From: Aalborgiella sp040079635
GTDB lineage: Bacteria; Pseudomonadota; Gammaproteobacteria; Burkholderiales; Burkholderiaceae_C
Reading direction: 5' to 3'
DNA length: 64,000 bases
Assembly: GCA_040079635.1 (NCBI GenBank)
Contig: JBEBJY010000007.1
Span: forward strand, 21,994-85,993
Of this stretch, positions 15,328 through 24,419 are shown piece by piece. The notes beneath the pieces are model-generated. The model saw only the letters and a program-made list of their open reading frames with translations. It ran no database searches and was not told where the DNA came from. The position numbers and the translations under genes were made by a program. Each line of letters begins with the position of its first letter. The first letter of the stretch is position 1.

Positions 15328-16956
15328 ATGTTGGGTTTGATGCAAAATCAGCCGCTGCTGATTTCAAGTTTGATTGAGTTTGCCGATCGGCATCATCGTG
15401 AAGGTGAAATCGTTTCGCGCCGTGTTGAAGGCGATATTCATCGCTATACCTACAAAGATTTAGCGGCTCGCTCGCGCCAAGTAGCAAACGCTTTGGATGC
15501 CATGAAGATCGGTTTCAGTGACCGCGTGGCTACTCTGGCTTGGAACGGTTACCGTCATCTAGAATTGTATTTTGGAGTGAGTGGATCTGGCCGTGTGCTG
15601 CACACGCTCAACCCGCGCTTGCACCCAGATCAAATCGCTTGGATAGCAAACCATGCTGAAGACACGGTTCTATGTTTTGACATCAGTTTTTTGCCTATTG
15701 TCAAAGCCATCCATAGCCGTTGCACCACGGTTAAGCATTTTGTGGCGATGTGTGATGCGGACAAGCTACCAGCAGATAGCGGCATTCCTGGCTTGGTGAG
15801 TTATGAGGCTTGGATCGGTGCGCAGTCTAGCCAATACACTTGGCCTTCATTTGATGAAAATTCCGCTTCCAGCATGTGCTACACCAGTGGCACAACCGGC
15901 AACCCCAAAGCCGCGCTGTACAGCCATCGTTCCACCGTGCTGCATGCGTTAGCAGGTGCTTTACCTGATGCGTTGAGTATGAGTGCGCGTGATTGCGTGC
16001 TACCCGTGGTGCCTATGTTCCACGTCAATGCGTGGGGGCTGCCTTATTCTGCCGCCATGACGGGTGCAAAGCTTGTGTTCCCTGGTCCGGCGATGGACGG
16101 TAAATCAATTTTTGATTTGATTGAATCCGAAAAAGTCACCTTTGCTGCAGGCGTGCCGACTGTCTGGCAGATGATGCTGGGCCATATGCAGGCTAATGGT
16201 CAACGGTTCTCGACACTCAAGCGCACGGTCATTGGTGGCTCGGCGTGTCCGCCAGCGATGATTACCGCGTTCAACGACGACTATGGCGTCGAGGTACTGC
16301 ACGCTTGGGGGATGACTGAAATGTCGCCACTGGGGACTGTGTGTACATTGAAGAACAAGCACCTCACAATGTCATCAGACGAAAAAATGAATGTTCGCCT
16401 CAAGCAAGGGCGCGGCATTTTTGGCGTTGATATGAAAATTGTCGATGATCAAGGCCACGAGTTGCCATGGGACGGCGTTGCGTATGGTGATTTGCTGGTC
16501 AAAGGGCCTTGGGTCATCAGCGAATATTTCAAAGGTGAGGGTGGTTCACCGTTGGTGGATGGTTGGTTCCCTACAGGCGATGTGGCCAAAATTGATGCTG
16601 AGGGTTACATGCAAATCACTGACCGCAGCAAAGATGTCATCAAATCTGGCGGTGAATGGATCAGTTCTATCGATGTAGAAAACATTGCCATGGCGCATCC
16701 AGCTGTCGCAATGGCCGCGTGCATAGGTATGAAACACCCCAAATGGGATGAGCGTCCCATCATTGCTGTCGTCAAGAAGCCCGGAGCCGAGGTGTCGCGT
16801 GACGAACTGCTCAAGTTTTATGAAGGCAAAACGGCCAAATTCCAGATTCCAGATGATGTTGTGTTCGTGGATGCTATTCCATTAGGCGGCACCGGCAAGA
16901 TGCAGAAAACCAAATTGCGTGAAACACTTAAAGACTATAAGTTGCCACAAAGTTAA
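15328..16956 (+). CDS. Fatty-acid/carboxylic-acid CoA ligase (AMP-binding)
   Basis: This 542-residue ANL-superfamily enzyme activates a carboxylic acid via an acyl-adenylate to its CoA thioester. The ATP-binding motif is CYTSGTTGNPKAALYSHR; then AWGMTEMSP, GWFPTGDVAKID and GGEWISSIDVEN, and a C-terminal Lys region GTGKMQKTKLRE. The start MLGLMQ at 15328 lies seven bases from AAGAGGAG and is typical for the group; an ATG at 15322 is too close to it. It heads the transport and beta-oxidation cluster, so the CoA ester made here is probably the substrate of the downstream dehydrogenase. Chain length is not readable. Confidence 0.93.
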   Translation: MLGLMQNQPLLISSLIEFADRHHREGEIVSRRVEGDIHRYTYKDLAARSRQVANALDAMKIGFSDRVATLAWNGYRHLELYFGVSGSGRVLHTLNPRLHPDQIAWIANHAEDTVLCFDISFLPIVKAIHSRCTTVKHFVAMCDADKLPADSGIPGLVSYEAWIGAQSSQYTWPSFDENSASSMCYTSGTTGNPKAALYSHRSTVLHALAGALPDALSMSARDCVLPVVPMFHVNAWGLPYSAAMTGAKLVFPGPAMDGKSIFDLIESEKVTFAAGVPTVWQMMLGHMQANGQRFSTLKRTVIGGSACPPAMITAFNDDYGVEVLHAWGMTEMSPLGTVCTLKNKHLTMSSDEKMNVRLKQGRGIFGVDMKIVDDQGHELPWDGVAYGDLLVKGPWVISEYFKGEGGSPLVDGWFPTGDVAKIDAEGYMQITDRSKDVIKSGGEWISSIDVENIAMAHPAVAMAACIGMKHPKWDERPIIAVVKKPGAEVSRDELLKFYEGKTAKFQIPDDVVFVDAIPLGGTGKMQKTKLRETLKDYKLPQS

Positions 16957-17078
16957 ACGCTAATTTAGTCGCATTGGCGATAGTTCTAGGGCAATCCCTG
17001 AGAGAGTTTTTGCAAATTACAGTTAACCTTTACTTTGAAGTTGTTTTCGAAACCTTTTCTAAATTCTGGAGATATTCA

Positions 17079-18314
17079 ATGAAATTTGCTTTCAAATCGG
17101 TAGCAGTATTCGCTGCAATGATGTGTGCAGGAGCTTCTTACGCGCAAAGCGGCGAAACAGTCAAAATCGCATTTATTGATCCCTTGTCAGGGCCATTTGC
17201 TAATGTGGGGCAAAACCAATTGAAGAGTTGGCAATTTGTCGCTGATCGTTTCAGTGGTGCCAAGAACCCTGCAGGTGTCAAGTTTGAGGTTACGGGATTT
17301 GATAATAAAGGTTCGCCGCAAGAAAGCTTAAACACTTTGAAGGCTGCTATCGATCAAGGGTTTCGCTACATCACTCAGGGCAATGGCTCAGGCGCTGCGC
17401 TCGCTTTGTCTGATGCGGTTGCGAAACATAACGAGCGTAATCCAGGTAAAGAAGTTGTATTTTTAAACTACGCAGCGGTTGACCCAGCGCTTACAAATGA
17501 AAAATGCGATTATTGGCATTTCCGCTTGGATGCCGATACGACCATGAAAATGGAAGCATTGACGGCATTCATGAAAGATCAGCCGAAGGTTAAGAACGTC
17601 TATTTATTGAATCAAAACTATTCACATGGGCAACAAGTTGCTCGCTACTTCAAAGAGGGCATTAGTCGAAAACGTCCAGATGTGAAGGTTGTGGGAGAGG
17701 ATCTTCATCCTATCGGACAAGTCAAAGATTTTGCACCGTATGTAGCCAAAATCAAACAATCCGGTGCAGATACTATCGTTACTGGAAATTGGGGTGCTGA
17801 TTTGACATTGCTTGTCAAGGCGCTGAATGATGCTGGTCTCAAGTTGCCGATGTATACCTACTATGCAGGTGTAACTGGTACGCCAACGGCTTTGGCTGCT
17901 GGTGGTGATAGCGAGGTCTATGTCGTGGCATATGGACACTCAAATCACACGGGTGATTTGGGCGCTATGGGTGCAGATTTTAAAAAGAAATTTAACGATG
18001 ACTACTATACATTTGCCACATTAAACGGAATTAATTTGATGGGTGCGGCGATCGCCAAAGCCAAGTCAACCAACCCAGTTAAAGTTGCCGCTGCTTTGGA
18101 GGGCTTGTCTGTACCAAGTTATGCCGGTGAAGTGCAAATGCGTAAAGCAGACCATCAGTTGCAGCAAGGCATGTACATCACTAAATGGCAGAAAGTTGAT
18201 AAGAAAAATGCTTACAGTGTTGAAAATACGGGTTATACATTCGTACCTGTCAAACAGCTTGAGCCGTACGTTTCAAGTACGCCTACCAGCTGCCAGATGA
18301 AGCGACCTGCCTAA
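17079..18314 (+). CDS. ABC transporter periplasmic substrate-binding protein (Liv type)
   Basis: This 411-residue exported protein has a signal peptide ending ASYAQS, then a type I periplasmic binding fold (VKIAFIDPLSGPFANVGQNQ, NLKSWQF, DNKGSPQESLNTLK, YLLNQNYSHGQQVARYF). It belongs to the branched-chain amino-acid/amide binding family, but its neighbours make CoA esters and oxidise them, so a carboxylic acid ligand is more likely. The ATG at 17079 follows a TGGAG; upstream in-frame codons from 16974 do not encode a leader. A terminator-like hairpin at 18346-18377 separates it from the permease genes and would favour excess binding protein. Confidence 0.92.
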   Translation: MKFAFKSVAVFAAMMCAGASYAQSGETVKIAFIDPLSGPFANVGQNQLKSWQFVADRFSGAKNPAGVKFEVTGFDNKGSPQESLNTLKAAIDQGFRYITQGNGSGAALALSDAVAKHNERNPGKEVVFLNYAAVDPALTNEKCDYWHFRLDADTTMKMEALTAFMKDQPKVKNVYLLNQNYSHGQQVARYFKEGISRKRPDVKVVGEDLHPIGQVKDFAPYVAKIKQSGADTIVTGNWGADLTLLVKALNDAGLKLPMYTYYAGVTGTPTALAAGGDSEVYVVAYGHSNHTGDLGAMGADFKKKFNDDYYTFATLNGINLMGAAIAKAKSTNPVKVAAALEGLSVPSYAGEVQMRKADHQLQQGMYITKWQKVDKKNAYSVENTGYTFVPVKQLEPYVSSTPTSCQMKRPA

Positions 18315-18345
18315 TTTTAGAGTCGTTGAGTCGACTTAAAACCAG

Positions 18346-18377
18346 ACGCCGAGTGATGAGTATTCATTCGGCGTTTT
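18346..18377 (+). terminator. Intra-operon terminator/attenuator hairpin
   Basis: ACGCCGA (18346-18352) pairs with TCGGCGT (18368-18374), with weaker pairing inside, followed by TTTT. It stands between the binding-protein gene and livH, the usual place for partial termination in such operons. Confidence 0.65.
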
Positions 18378-18409
18378 ACTTTAGATCAAAAATACGAATG
18401 AGATAAAGC

Positions 18410-19357
18410 ATGGAGTTTTTTACTATTTCTTTGCTCAATGGCTTGAGTTATGGGTTGCTGCTATTTATGCTGAGCTCCGGCCTGACATTGATTTTTAGCA
18501 TGATGGGCGTTCTTAATTTTGCGCACGCTTCTTTTTATATGCTGGGAGCGTATTTTGCGTACAGTGTCACTGAGCTTATGGGCTTTTGGCCTGCTTTAAT
18601 CATCGCACCCTTACTAGTAGGTTTACTAGGTGCAGGTTTCGAAAAGTACTGTTTGCGTCGCGTTCATAAATTTGGCCATGTTCCAGAGTTGTTAATTACG
18701 TTTGGTCTTAGCTATATCTTGCTAGAAATGGTTCAACTGGTATGGGGTCGAAGCTCGGTAGATTACCGTGTACCTACTGAGTTGAGTGGACCTTTATTTA
18801 CTCTCTTTGGGACGCAATTCCCAATTTATCGTGGATTCATGATGCTGGTTGCATTGCTTATGTTGCTTTCGGTGTGGCTTTTGCTAACCCGCACGCGCAT
18901 AGGATTAGTTATACAAGCGGCTTTAACGCATCCAGAAACTGTTGAAGCTTTAGGGCATAACGTGCCACGTGTATTTATGATGGTATTTGGTGGTGGTGCG
19001 GCACTAGCAGGCTTGGCTGGAGTTATAGGAGGAAACGCTTTTGTCACAGAGCCAGGAATGGCTGCAACGGTTGGATCAGTCATTTTCGTCGTCGTTGTCG
19101 TTGGTGGAATGGGTTCCTTGGCGGGTGCTTTTTTAGCATCTCTTTTGATCGGTATTGTGCAAACTTTTTCTGTTGCTATTGACAGTTCTTTGCTGGGTGC
19201 AGCACAAATGATAGGCGCTACAGTAACGCCCCAGACATTTGGTTACGCACTATTGAAATTAAAAATCAGCCAAATCGCACCAATCATGCCGTATCTCTTT
19301 TTGGTTTTGATTTTGATCTTCCGTCCTAAGGGTCTTTTAGGTACGCGGGAGGGCTAA
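18410..19357 (+). CDS. livH: ABC transporter permease, LivH type
   Basis: This 315-residue inner-membrane permease has about eight hydrophobic segments and the family signatures LLNGLSYGLLLFMLSSGLTLIFSMMGVLNFAHASFYMLGAY near the N-terminus and GGMGSLAGAFLASLLIGI near residues 225-245. It forms the translocation channel with the LivM-like protein encoded three bases downstream. The symbol refers to the family; the ligand is probably not a branched-chain amino acid, given the beta-oxidation context. A terminator-like hairpin precedes it. Confidence 0.92.
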   Translation: MEFFTISLLNGLSYGLLLFMLSSGLTLIFSMMGVLNFAHASFYMLGAYFAYSVTELMGFWPALIIAPLLVGLLGAGFEKYCLRRVHKFGHVPELLITFGLSYILLEMVQLVWGRSSVDYRVPTELSGPLFTLFGTQFPIYRGFMMLVALLMLLSVWLLLTRTRIGLVIQAALTHPETVEALGHNVPRVFMMVFGGGAALAGLAGVIGGNAFVTEPGMAATVGSVIFVVVVVGGMGSLAGAFLASLLIGIVQTFSVAIDSSLLGAAQMIGATVTPQTFGYALLKLKISQIAPIMPYLFLVLILIFRPKGLLGTREG

Positions 19358-19360
19358 GTT

Positions 19361-20668
19361 ATGAAAAATACGAAAACGAATTCTCACCAAGTCATTCAAT
19401 TCAAGCCTATGAATGTAGGGCGCTTCATTGTGTGGTTTGGTTTTGCATTGATTTTGCTAGCAGTACCTTTGATATTTACAAGTAGTCTCAGTCACACCAT
19501 GCTGAGTCAAATGGGTATAGCCATCATTGTTTGCTTAAGCTACAACATGTTGCTAGGGCAGGGAGGCATGCTCAGCTTTGGTCATGCTGTGTATTCAGGT
19601 ATGGGGTCATTCTTGGCAATTCATACATTGAATTTAGTGTCAGGTGGTTTGCCGCTGCCAGTTAGCTTAACGCCCATTGTTGGGGGGCTAGCCGCGATGC
19701 TAGTAGCTGTCGTATTGGGGTGGGTTACGACCAAAAAAGCGGCAACACCCTTTGCCATGATTACGCTGGGAGTTGGTGAGTTGGTGTGGGCGATGTCGCT
19801 GATGTTCCCTGAATTCTTTGGTGGTGAAGGTGGTGTTTCGGGTAATCGTATTTCTGGCGCGAAGCCATTTGGCATCACCTTTGGGCCACAAATTCAGCTT
19901 TATTACTTGATAGCAATCTACACATTTATCTGCACAGTTTTGATGTTTGCTTTTACGCGTACACCGCTTGGGCGAATGTTAAATGCAGTACGGGATAACC
20001 CAGAGCGAGTCGAGTTTGTTGGCTATGACACGCAACGTGTTCGTTATATCGCTTTTATTATTTCGGCGTTTTTTGCAGGAATATCTGGCGGTTTAGCAGC
20101 GCTTAATTTTGAAATTGTGACTTCAGAGGTTGTAAGTGGTTATAGGTCGGGTGCTTATTTATTGTTTACATTTTTAGGTGGAGCGACTTTCTTTTTTGGC
20201 CCTATCTTGGGTGGGATATTGATGGTGCTAGCTTTCGTACTGTTAAGTGAGCTGACCAAAGCTTGGTTGCTCTACTTGGGTTTGATCTTTATGCTGATGG
20301 TGATGTTTGCGCCAGGGGGGATTGCAAGTTTGATTATGATGAATATACAAGTTGCTTCTTACGGAAAGCTCAAACCTATGCTTGGTAAATATCTTGTGTT
20401 ATTTATTTCCGGTCTTGTAGCTCTATTGGGTTTGGCCGCTATGGTTGAAATGGTTTATCACTTGCAGTTAAATCAAGCGTTGGGATCAGAGCTCACATTT
20501 ATGACTGTAGGACTAAATGCCAAAGGCGCGATAAGTTGGCTGGGTTCGTTGGCAGTAATGCTTAGTGGCTTGTTTATATTTGAATTCACACGAAAACGAT
20601 TTACAGTTCAGTGGGGACAAGCACAAGAATTTATTGACAAAGAGATGAAAAGAAAGGAGTCACTATGA
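19361..20668 (+). CDS. livM: ABC transporter permease, LivM type, with C-terminal extension
   Basis: This 435-residue permease has LivM signatures (MLGQGGMLSFGHAVYSGMGSF; FFGGEGGVSGNR; RDNPERVEFVGYDTQRVRYIAF; GGATFFFGPILGG). It is longer than the usual 300-360 residues. After LIFMLMVMFAPGGIASLIM the sequence runs on for about 110 residues with two more hydrophobic segments and a charged tail (FTRKRFTVQWGQAQEFIDKE). The extension may be characteristic of this transporter subgroup. It lies three bases after livH and overlaps livG by four bases (ATGA), showing tight coupling. Confidence 0.9.
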   Translation: MKNTKTNSHQVIQFKPMNVGRFIVWFGFALILLAVPLIFTSSLSHTMLSQMGIAIIVCLSYNMLLGQGGMLSFGHAVYSGMGSFLAIHTLNLVSGGLPLPVSLTPIVGGLAAMLVAVVLGWVTTKKAATPFAMITLGVGELVWAMSLMFPEFFGGEGGVSGNRISGAKPFGITFGPQIQLYYLIAIYTFICTVLMFAFTRTPLGRMLNAVRDNPERVEFVGYDTQRVRYIAFIISAFFAGISGGLAALNFEIVTSEVVSGYRSGAYLLFTFLGGATFFFGPILGGILMVLAFVLLSELTKAWLLYLGLIFMLMVMFAPGGIASLIMMNIQVASYGKLKPMLGKYLVLFISGLVALLGLAAMVEMVYHLQLNQALGSELTFMTVGLNAKGAISWLGSLAVMLSGLFIFEFTRKRFTVQWGQAQEFIDKEMKRKESL

Positions 20669-21441
20669 GCTCCTATGCATTACAACTTAAAGATTTACGT
20701 AAAAGCTTTGGCAAGAGTGAAATTATTCGTGGCGTTAATTTAGATGTGCCAGTTGGTGAACGCTTGGCCATCATTGGTCCAAATGGTGCAGGTAAGTCGA
20801 CTCTGTTCAATTTAATCAGTGGCCGCTTTCAACCAACTAGCGGCGACGTATTGCTGCATGGCCAGCGCATCAATGGTAAAAAACCCTTTGAGATTAATCG
20901 CATGGGTTTATCTCGTAGTTTTCAGATTACAAATATCTTCCCAAAGTTGAGCGTGTTTGAGAATTTACGATGTAGTGTGTTGTGGAGCTTGGGTTACAAA
21001 TACACGTTCTTAAAATTTTTGGCGGACTTGGATGATGCAAATGCGAGAACGGAAGAGTTGATGTCCATGATCAAACTTGATAAGAAGCGTGACGTATTGG
21101 CGACTAATCTGACTTATGCCGAGCAGCGAGCCCTGGAAATCGGTGTAACTATCGGCGGTGGCGCCAGTGTTGTGTTGTTGGATGAGCCTACGGCAGGTAT
21201 GAGCAAAACTGAGACAACACGTTTCATTAGCCTTATCAAAGAAGTTACAGTAGGAAAAACACTGTTAACTGTTGAGCATGATATGGGTGTTGTTTTTGGC
21301 TTGGCAGACAAGATTGCTGTGGTTGTATATGGTGAAGTGCTGGCTTACGACACGCCAGAAGACGTGCGTGCAAACCAGCGCGTGCAAGATGCCTATCTAG
21401 GCTCTGCAGTAGCGGATGAGCAAGGAGCGCACCATGCTTAA
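20665..21441 (+). CDS. livG: ABC transporter ATP-binding protein, LivG type
   Basis: This 258-residue ATPase has Walker A GPNGAGKST, a Q-loop region (RSFQITNIFPKLSVFENLR), a signature helix (LTYAEQRALEIGVTI, degenerate from LSGGQ as is normal for LivG), Walker B VVLLDEPTAGMS and the switch His in LLTVEHDM. The C-terminal tail (AYLGSAV) is typical of LivG. It energises the LivH/LivM channel together with the next gene product. Its start overlaps the livM stop and its end overlaps livF by eight bases. Confidence 0.93.
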   Translation: MSSYALQLKDLRKSFGKSEIIRGVNLDVPVGERLAIIGPNGAGKSTLFNLISGRFQPTSGDVLLHGQRINGKKPFEINRMGLSRSFQITNIFPKLSVFENLRCSVLWSLGYKYTFLKFLADLDDANARTEELMSMIKLDKKRDVLATNLTYAEQRALEIGVTIGGGASVVLLDEPTAGMSKTETTRFISLIKEVTVGKTLLTVEHDMGVVFGLADKIAVVVYGEVLAYDTPEDVRANQRVQDAYLGSAVADEQGAHHA

Positions 21442-22129
21442 TATTGAAAATCTGCATGCTTTTTATGGAAAAAGCCACGTTTTGCATGGCGTTTCATTCG
21501 ACGTACAACCTGGTGAAATTGTCGCTTTACTTGGGCGAAATGGTTCTGGCAGATCAACAACAGCCAAAGCTATCATGGGCTTGGTTGATTGGCAAGGCAA
21601 CTTGTCTTGGAAAGGTACTCCATTAAATGGCAAAAAAGCCTTTGAGATAGCGCATATGGGTCTTGGCTACGTGCCAGAGAATCGCGATATTTTTCCTACT
21701 TTAACCGTGCGACAAAATTTACTTTTAGGTCAAAAGGGCGCAGGTAAAGGTAGTCGATGGTCATTTGGCGATATGTTTTTAATGTTCCCTCGTCTCAAGG
21801 AGCGCGAACATACCGAGGCAGGGGTTTTGTCTGGTGGAGAGCAGCAAATGCTGACACTTTGTCGCACTTTGATGGGTGATCCAGACCTCATCATCATTGA
21901 TGAGCCGACTGAAGGTTTGGCTCCGAAAATCGTGGAGTTGGTTGGGCAATACCTTAAAACTCTTAGATCAAAAGGTGTTTCAGTTTTATTGATCGAACAA
22001 AAACTAACCATTGCAATGGCTATTTCAGACCGAGCCCTGGTTATGGGACATGGCAGTATAGTTTTTTCGGGTACGCCAGACTCATTACGGCAAGACGCTG
22101 CCGTTCGCAAGGAATGGTTGGAAGTTTAG
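21434..22129 (+). CDS. livF: ABC transporter ATP-binding protein, LivF type (Walker A Lys replaced by Arg)
   Basis: This 231-residue LivF-type ATPase starts at an ATG six bases after AAGGAG; an in-frame ATG at 21416 is less well placed. The signature motif LSGGEQQML, Walker B LIIIDEPTEGLAP and the switch region LLIEQKL are intact. The phosphate-binding loop reads GRNGSGRSTT, with Arg where nearly all ABC ATPases have the catalytic Lys (GKST/GKTT). Arg may weaken hydrolysis at this site, giving an asymmetric LivG/LivF pair, or may be usual in this subfamily. It is the last gene of the transport operon. Confidence 0.92.
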   Translation: MLNIENLHAFYGKSHVLHGVSFDVQPGEIVALLGRNGSGRSTTAKAIMGLVDWQGNLSWKGTPLNGKKAFEIAHMGLGYVPENRDIFPTLTVRQNLLLGQKGAGKGSRWSFGDMFLMFPRLKEREHTEAGVLSGGEQQMLTLCRTLMGDPDLIIIDEPTEGLAPKIVELVGQYLKTLRSKGVSVLLIEQKLTIAMAISDRALVMGHGSIVFSGTPDSLRQDAAVRKEWLEV

Positions 22130-22148
22130 ATTTCAATGTCTAAGACTT

Positions 22149-22162
22149 GTCCCTGCGGGGAC
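22149..22162 (+). terminator. Possible weak terminator after livF
   Basis: GTCCC and GGGAC flank a TGCG loop, followed by ATTTTGAATTTT. The stem is only five pairs, so this is a tentative end of the transporter operon. Confidence 0.35.
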
Positions 22163-22207
22163 ATTTTGAATTTTAAATTCAACAAATTGTCACTACAATG
22201 CTAAAAA

Positions 22208-22221
22208 AGAACGACCGTTCT
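22208..22221. promoter_or_regulatory. Palindromic operator, probably for a TetR-family regulator
   Basis: AGAACGACCGTTCT is a perfect 14-base palindrome 37 bases before the fadB-like start. Palindromes of the form GAACG-N2-CGTTC are typical of TetR-family repressors of fatty-acid or CoA-ester catabolism. No regulator gene lies in the cluster, so the protein is unknown. Confidence 0.5.
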
Positions 22222-22258
22222 ATTTTATTGATTTTATAGCTCTTGAAGGAACATCAGC

Positions 22259-24358
22259 ATGACAGCACAATACAAAGTCCATGGCAACGTGGCGGTCATT
22301 ACTTTGGACAACCCACCCGTTAACGGACTGGGTCTGGCAAGTCGCCAGGGCATTACCGATGGTTTAGCGCAAGCGAATAATGATGCAGCTGTCACCTCTA
22401 TTGTGATCACTGGTGCTGGAAAAGCGTTTTCGGGAGGGGCGGACATCAAAGAATTTGGCAGCCCAAAAGCTTTGCAAGAGCCGAATTTATTGAGTGTTAT
22501 TTTGGCCGTTGAAAACTCATCTAAACCCGTGGTTGCTTCCATGCACAGTGTAGCTATGGGCGGCGGTTTAGAGTTGGCTTTGGGTTGCCATTACCGTATT
22601 GCGGCGCCCGGCTGCAGTATTGCGTTGCCTGAAGTTAAATTAGGTTTGATTCCTGGTGCAGGTGGTACGCAAAGACTACCGCGCGTGTTAGGCGTTGAAG
22701 CCGCGTTGAATATGATGGTCAGTGGTGAGCCTGTGAAGAGTGAATTGCTAGCGCAATTGCCAGGTCAAAAATTATTTGATAAGTTGTCAGCTTCGCCAGA
22801 GTCATTGGCTGAAGAAGCCATGGTGTTTGCGCAGTCAGTCGCAGCGGTTCGTCCTTTGCCTTTGGTGCGTAATTTTCCTTGCAAGCACCCATTAGGCGAC
22901 GCATATTTCGGCTTTGCTGGCAACATGGTCAAAGGTATGTCGAAAAACTACCCTGCCCCTATGAAGTGTGTGGAAGCCGTGATTGCCGCTACCAAACAAA
23001 AGTTTGATGTCGGCATGCGTATAGAGCGTGACTTGTTCATCAACCTCATGCTGACGCCTGAAAGCAAAGCGCTTCGCCACATCTTTGTGGCCGATCGTGC
23101 CGCTTCAAAAATACCCGATGTTCCTGCAGATATGCCGCAGCGAGCTATCAAATCAATTGGTGTCATTGGTGCTGGAACCATGGGTGGTGGCATTGCTATG
23201 AATTTTTTGAATGCGGGCATCCCAGTAAAAATGCTTGAAATGAAGCAGGAGGCATTAGATCGAGGCATTGCCACCATTCGCAAAAATTACGAATCACAAG
23301 TCAAACGTGGAAAGCTCAAGCAAGACAAATATGACCAACGCATGAGTTTGCTGAGCACGACCCTGAGCTACGACGATTTGAAAGACGCTGACATGGTCAT
23401 CGAAGCTGTGTTTGAAGAAATGGGTGTCAAAGAAGCCGTGTTCAAAGAACTCGATCGGGTGATGAAGCCCGGTGCTATTTTGGCAAGTAACACCTCTACC
23501 TTAGATTTAAACAAAATCGCTAGCTTCACCAAACGCCCACAAGATGTGATTGGTACGCATTTCTTCAGCCCCGCCAATGTGATGAAACTCCTAGAAGTGA
23601 TTCGTGGTGAGAAAACGGCGAAGGACGTTTTAGCTACCGTTATGGCTTTGGGTAAGAAGATCAAGAAAACCTCGGTTGTGTCAGGCGTCTGCGATGGCTT
23701 TATTGGCAACCGTATGATCGAACAATATGGTCGTCAAGGTGGCTTCTTGCTTGACGAAGGTTGTACACCAGCACAAGTTGACAAAGCCATGGAAAACTTT
23801 GGTTTTGCGATGGGGCCGTTCCGCATGGGCGACTTGGCAGGCAATGACATTGGTTGGGCAATACGTAAACGCCGTGTCGTTGAAAAGCCAAATATGAAGT
23901 ACAGCAAAACGGCTGATTTGTTGTGTGAAAAAGGACGCTTTGGTCAAAAAACAGGTGCTGGCTGGTACGATTACATCGCGGGCAAACGCGATGCCGTGCC
24001 AAACGCAGAAGTGGTTGCCATGATTGAAGAGCATCGCAAATCTTTAGGCATCACACCGCGTAAGATTTCTGACGAAGAAATTGTGCAGCGTTTGGTTTAC
24101 GCATTGGTCAATGAGGCGGCTCATATTCTTGAAGAAGGTATTGCTACCAAGGCCAGCGATATCGACATGGTTTACCTCATGGGTTATGGCTTCCCGATCT
24201 ATCGTGGCGGCCCTATGAACTATGCCGACCAGGTAGGCTTGTTCAATGTGGTGCAAAGTATGAATAAATTTGCACAAAACCCATTAGATGACGCAGCATT
24301 TTGGAGGCCAGCGCCTCTCTTGGCCAAGCTGGTCGCTGAAGGTAAGACCTTCAACTAA
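22259..24358 (+). CDS. Multifunctional beta-oxidation protein (enoyl-CoA hydratase / 3-hydroxyacyl-CoA dehydrogenase)
   Basis: This 699-residue protein fuses an N-terminal crotonase domain (about 1-180; GAGKAFSGGADIKEFG, SVAMGGGLELALGCHYR, LPEVKLGLIPGAGGTQRLPR) to an NAD-binding domain (from about 298; GVIGAGTMGGGIAMNFL) and the 3-hydroxyacyl-CoA dehydrogenase C-terminal domains (GTHFFSPANVMKLLEVI, FIGNRMIEQYGRQ). Both catalytic Glu segments of the hydratase appear intact (GGLELALG, LPEVKLG). It catalyses hydration and then NAD-dependent oxidation of enoyl-CoA, in the FadB/FadJ or peroxisomal MFE style. A TetR-like operator stands upstream; thiolase and acyl-CoA dehydrogenase genes follow. 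Confidence 0.95.
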   Translation: MTAQYKVHGNVAVITLDNPPVNGLGLASRQGITDGLAQANNDAAVTSIVITGAGKAFSGGADIKEFGSPKALQEPNLLSVILAVENSSKPVVASMHSVAMGGGLELALGCHYRIAAPGCSIALPEVKLGLIPGAGGTQRLPRVLGVEAALNMMVSGEPVKSELLAQLPGQKLFDKLSASPESLAEEAMVFAQSVAAVRPLPLVRNFPCKHPLGDAYFGFAGNMVKGMSKNYPAPMKCVEAVIAATKQKFDVGMRIERDLFINLMLTPESKALRHIFVADRAASKIPDVPADMPQRAIKSIGVIGAGTMGGGIAMNFLNAGIPVKMLEMKQEALDRGIATIRKNYESQVKRGKLKQDKYDQRMSLLSTTLSYDDLKDADMVIEAVFEEMGVKEAVFKELDRVMKPGAILASNTSTLDLNKIASFTKRPQDVIGTHFFSPANVMKLLEVIRGEKTAKDVLATVMALGKKIKKTSVVSGVCDGFIGNRMIEQYGRQGGFLLDEGCTPAQVDKAMENFGFAMGPFRMGDLAGNDIGWAIRKRRVVEKPNMKYSKTADLLCEKGRFGQKTGAGWYDYIAGKRDAVPNAEVVAMIEEHRKSLGITPRKISDEEIVQRLVYALVNEAAHILEEGIATKASDIDMVYLMGYGFPIYRGGPMNYADQVGLFNVVQSMNKFAQNPLDDAAFWRPAPLLAKLVAEGKTFN

Positions 24359-24419
24359 GTTATTTAGATATAGATCTAAACAAGCATCAATATATTCCTC
24401 GTATTTAAGGACAAATATC

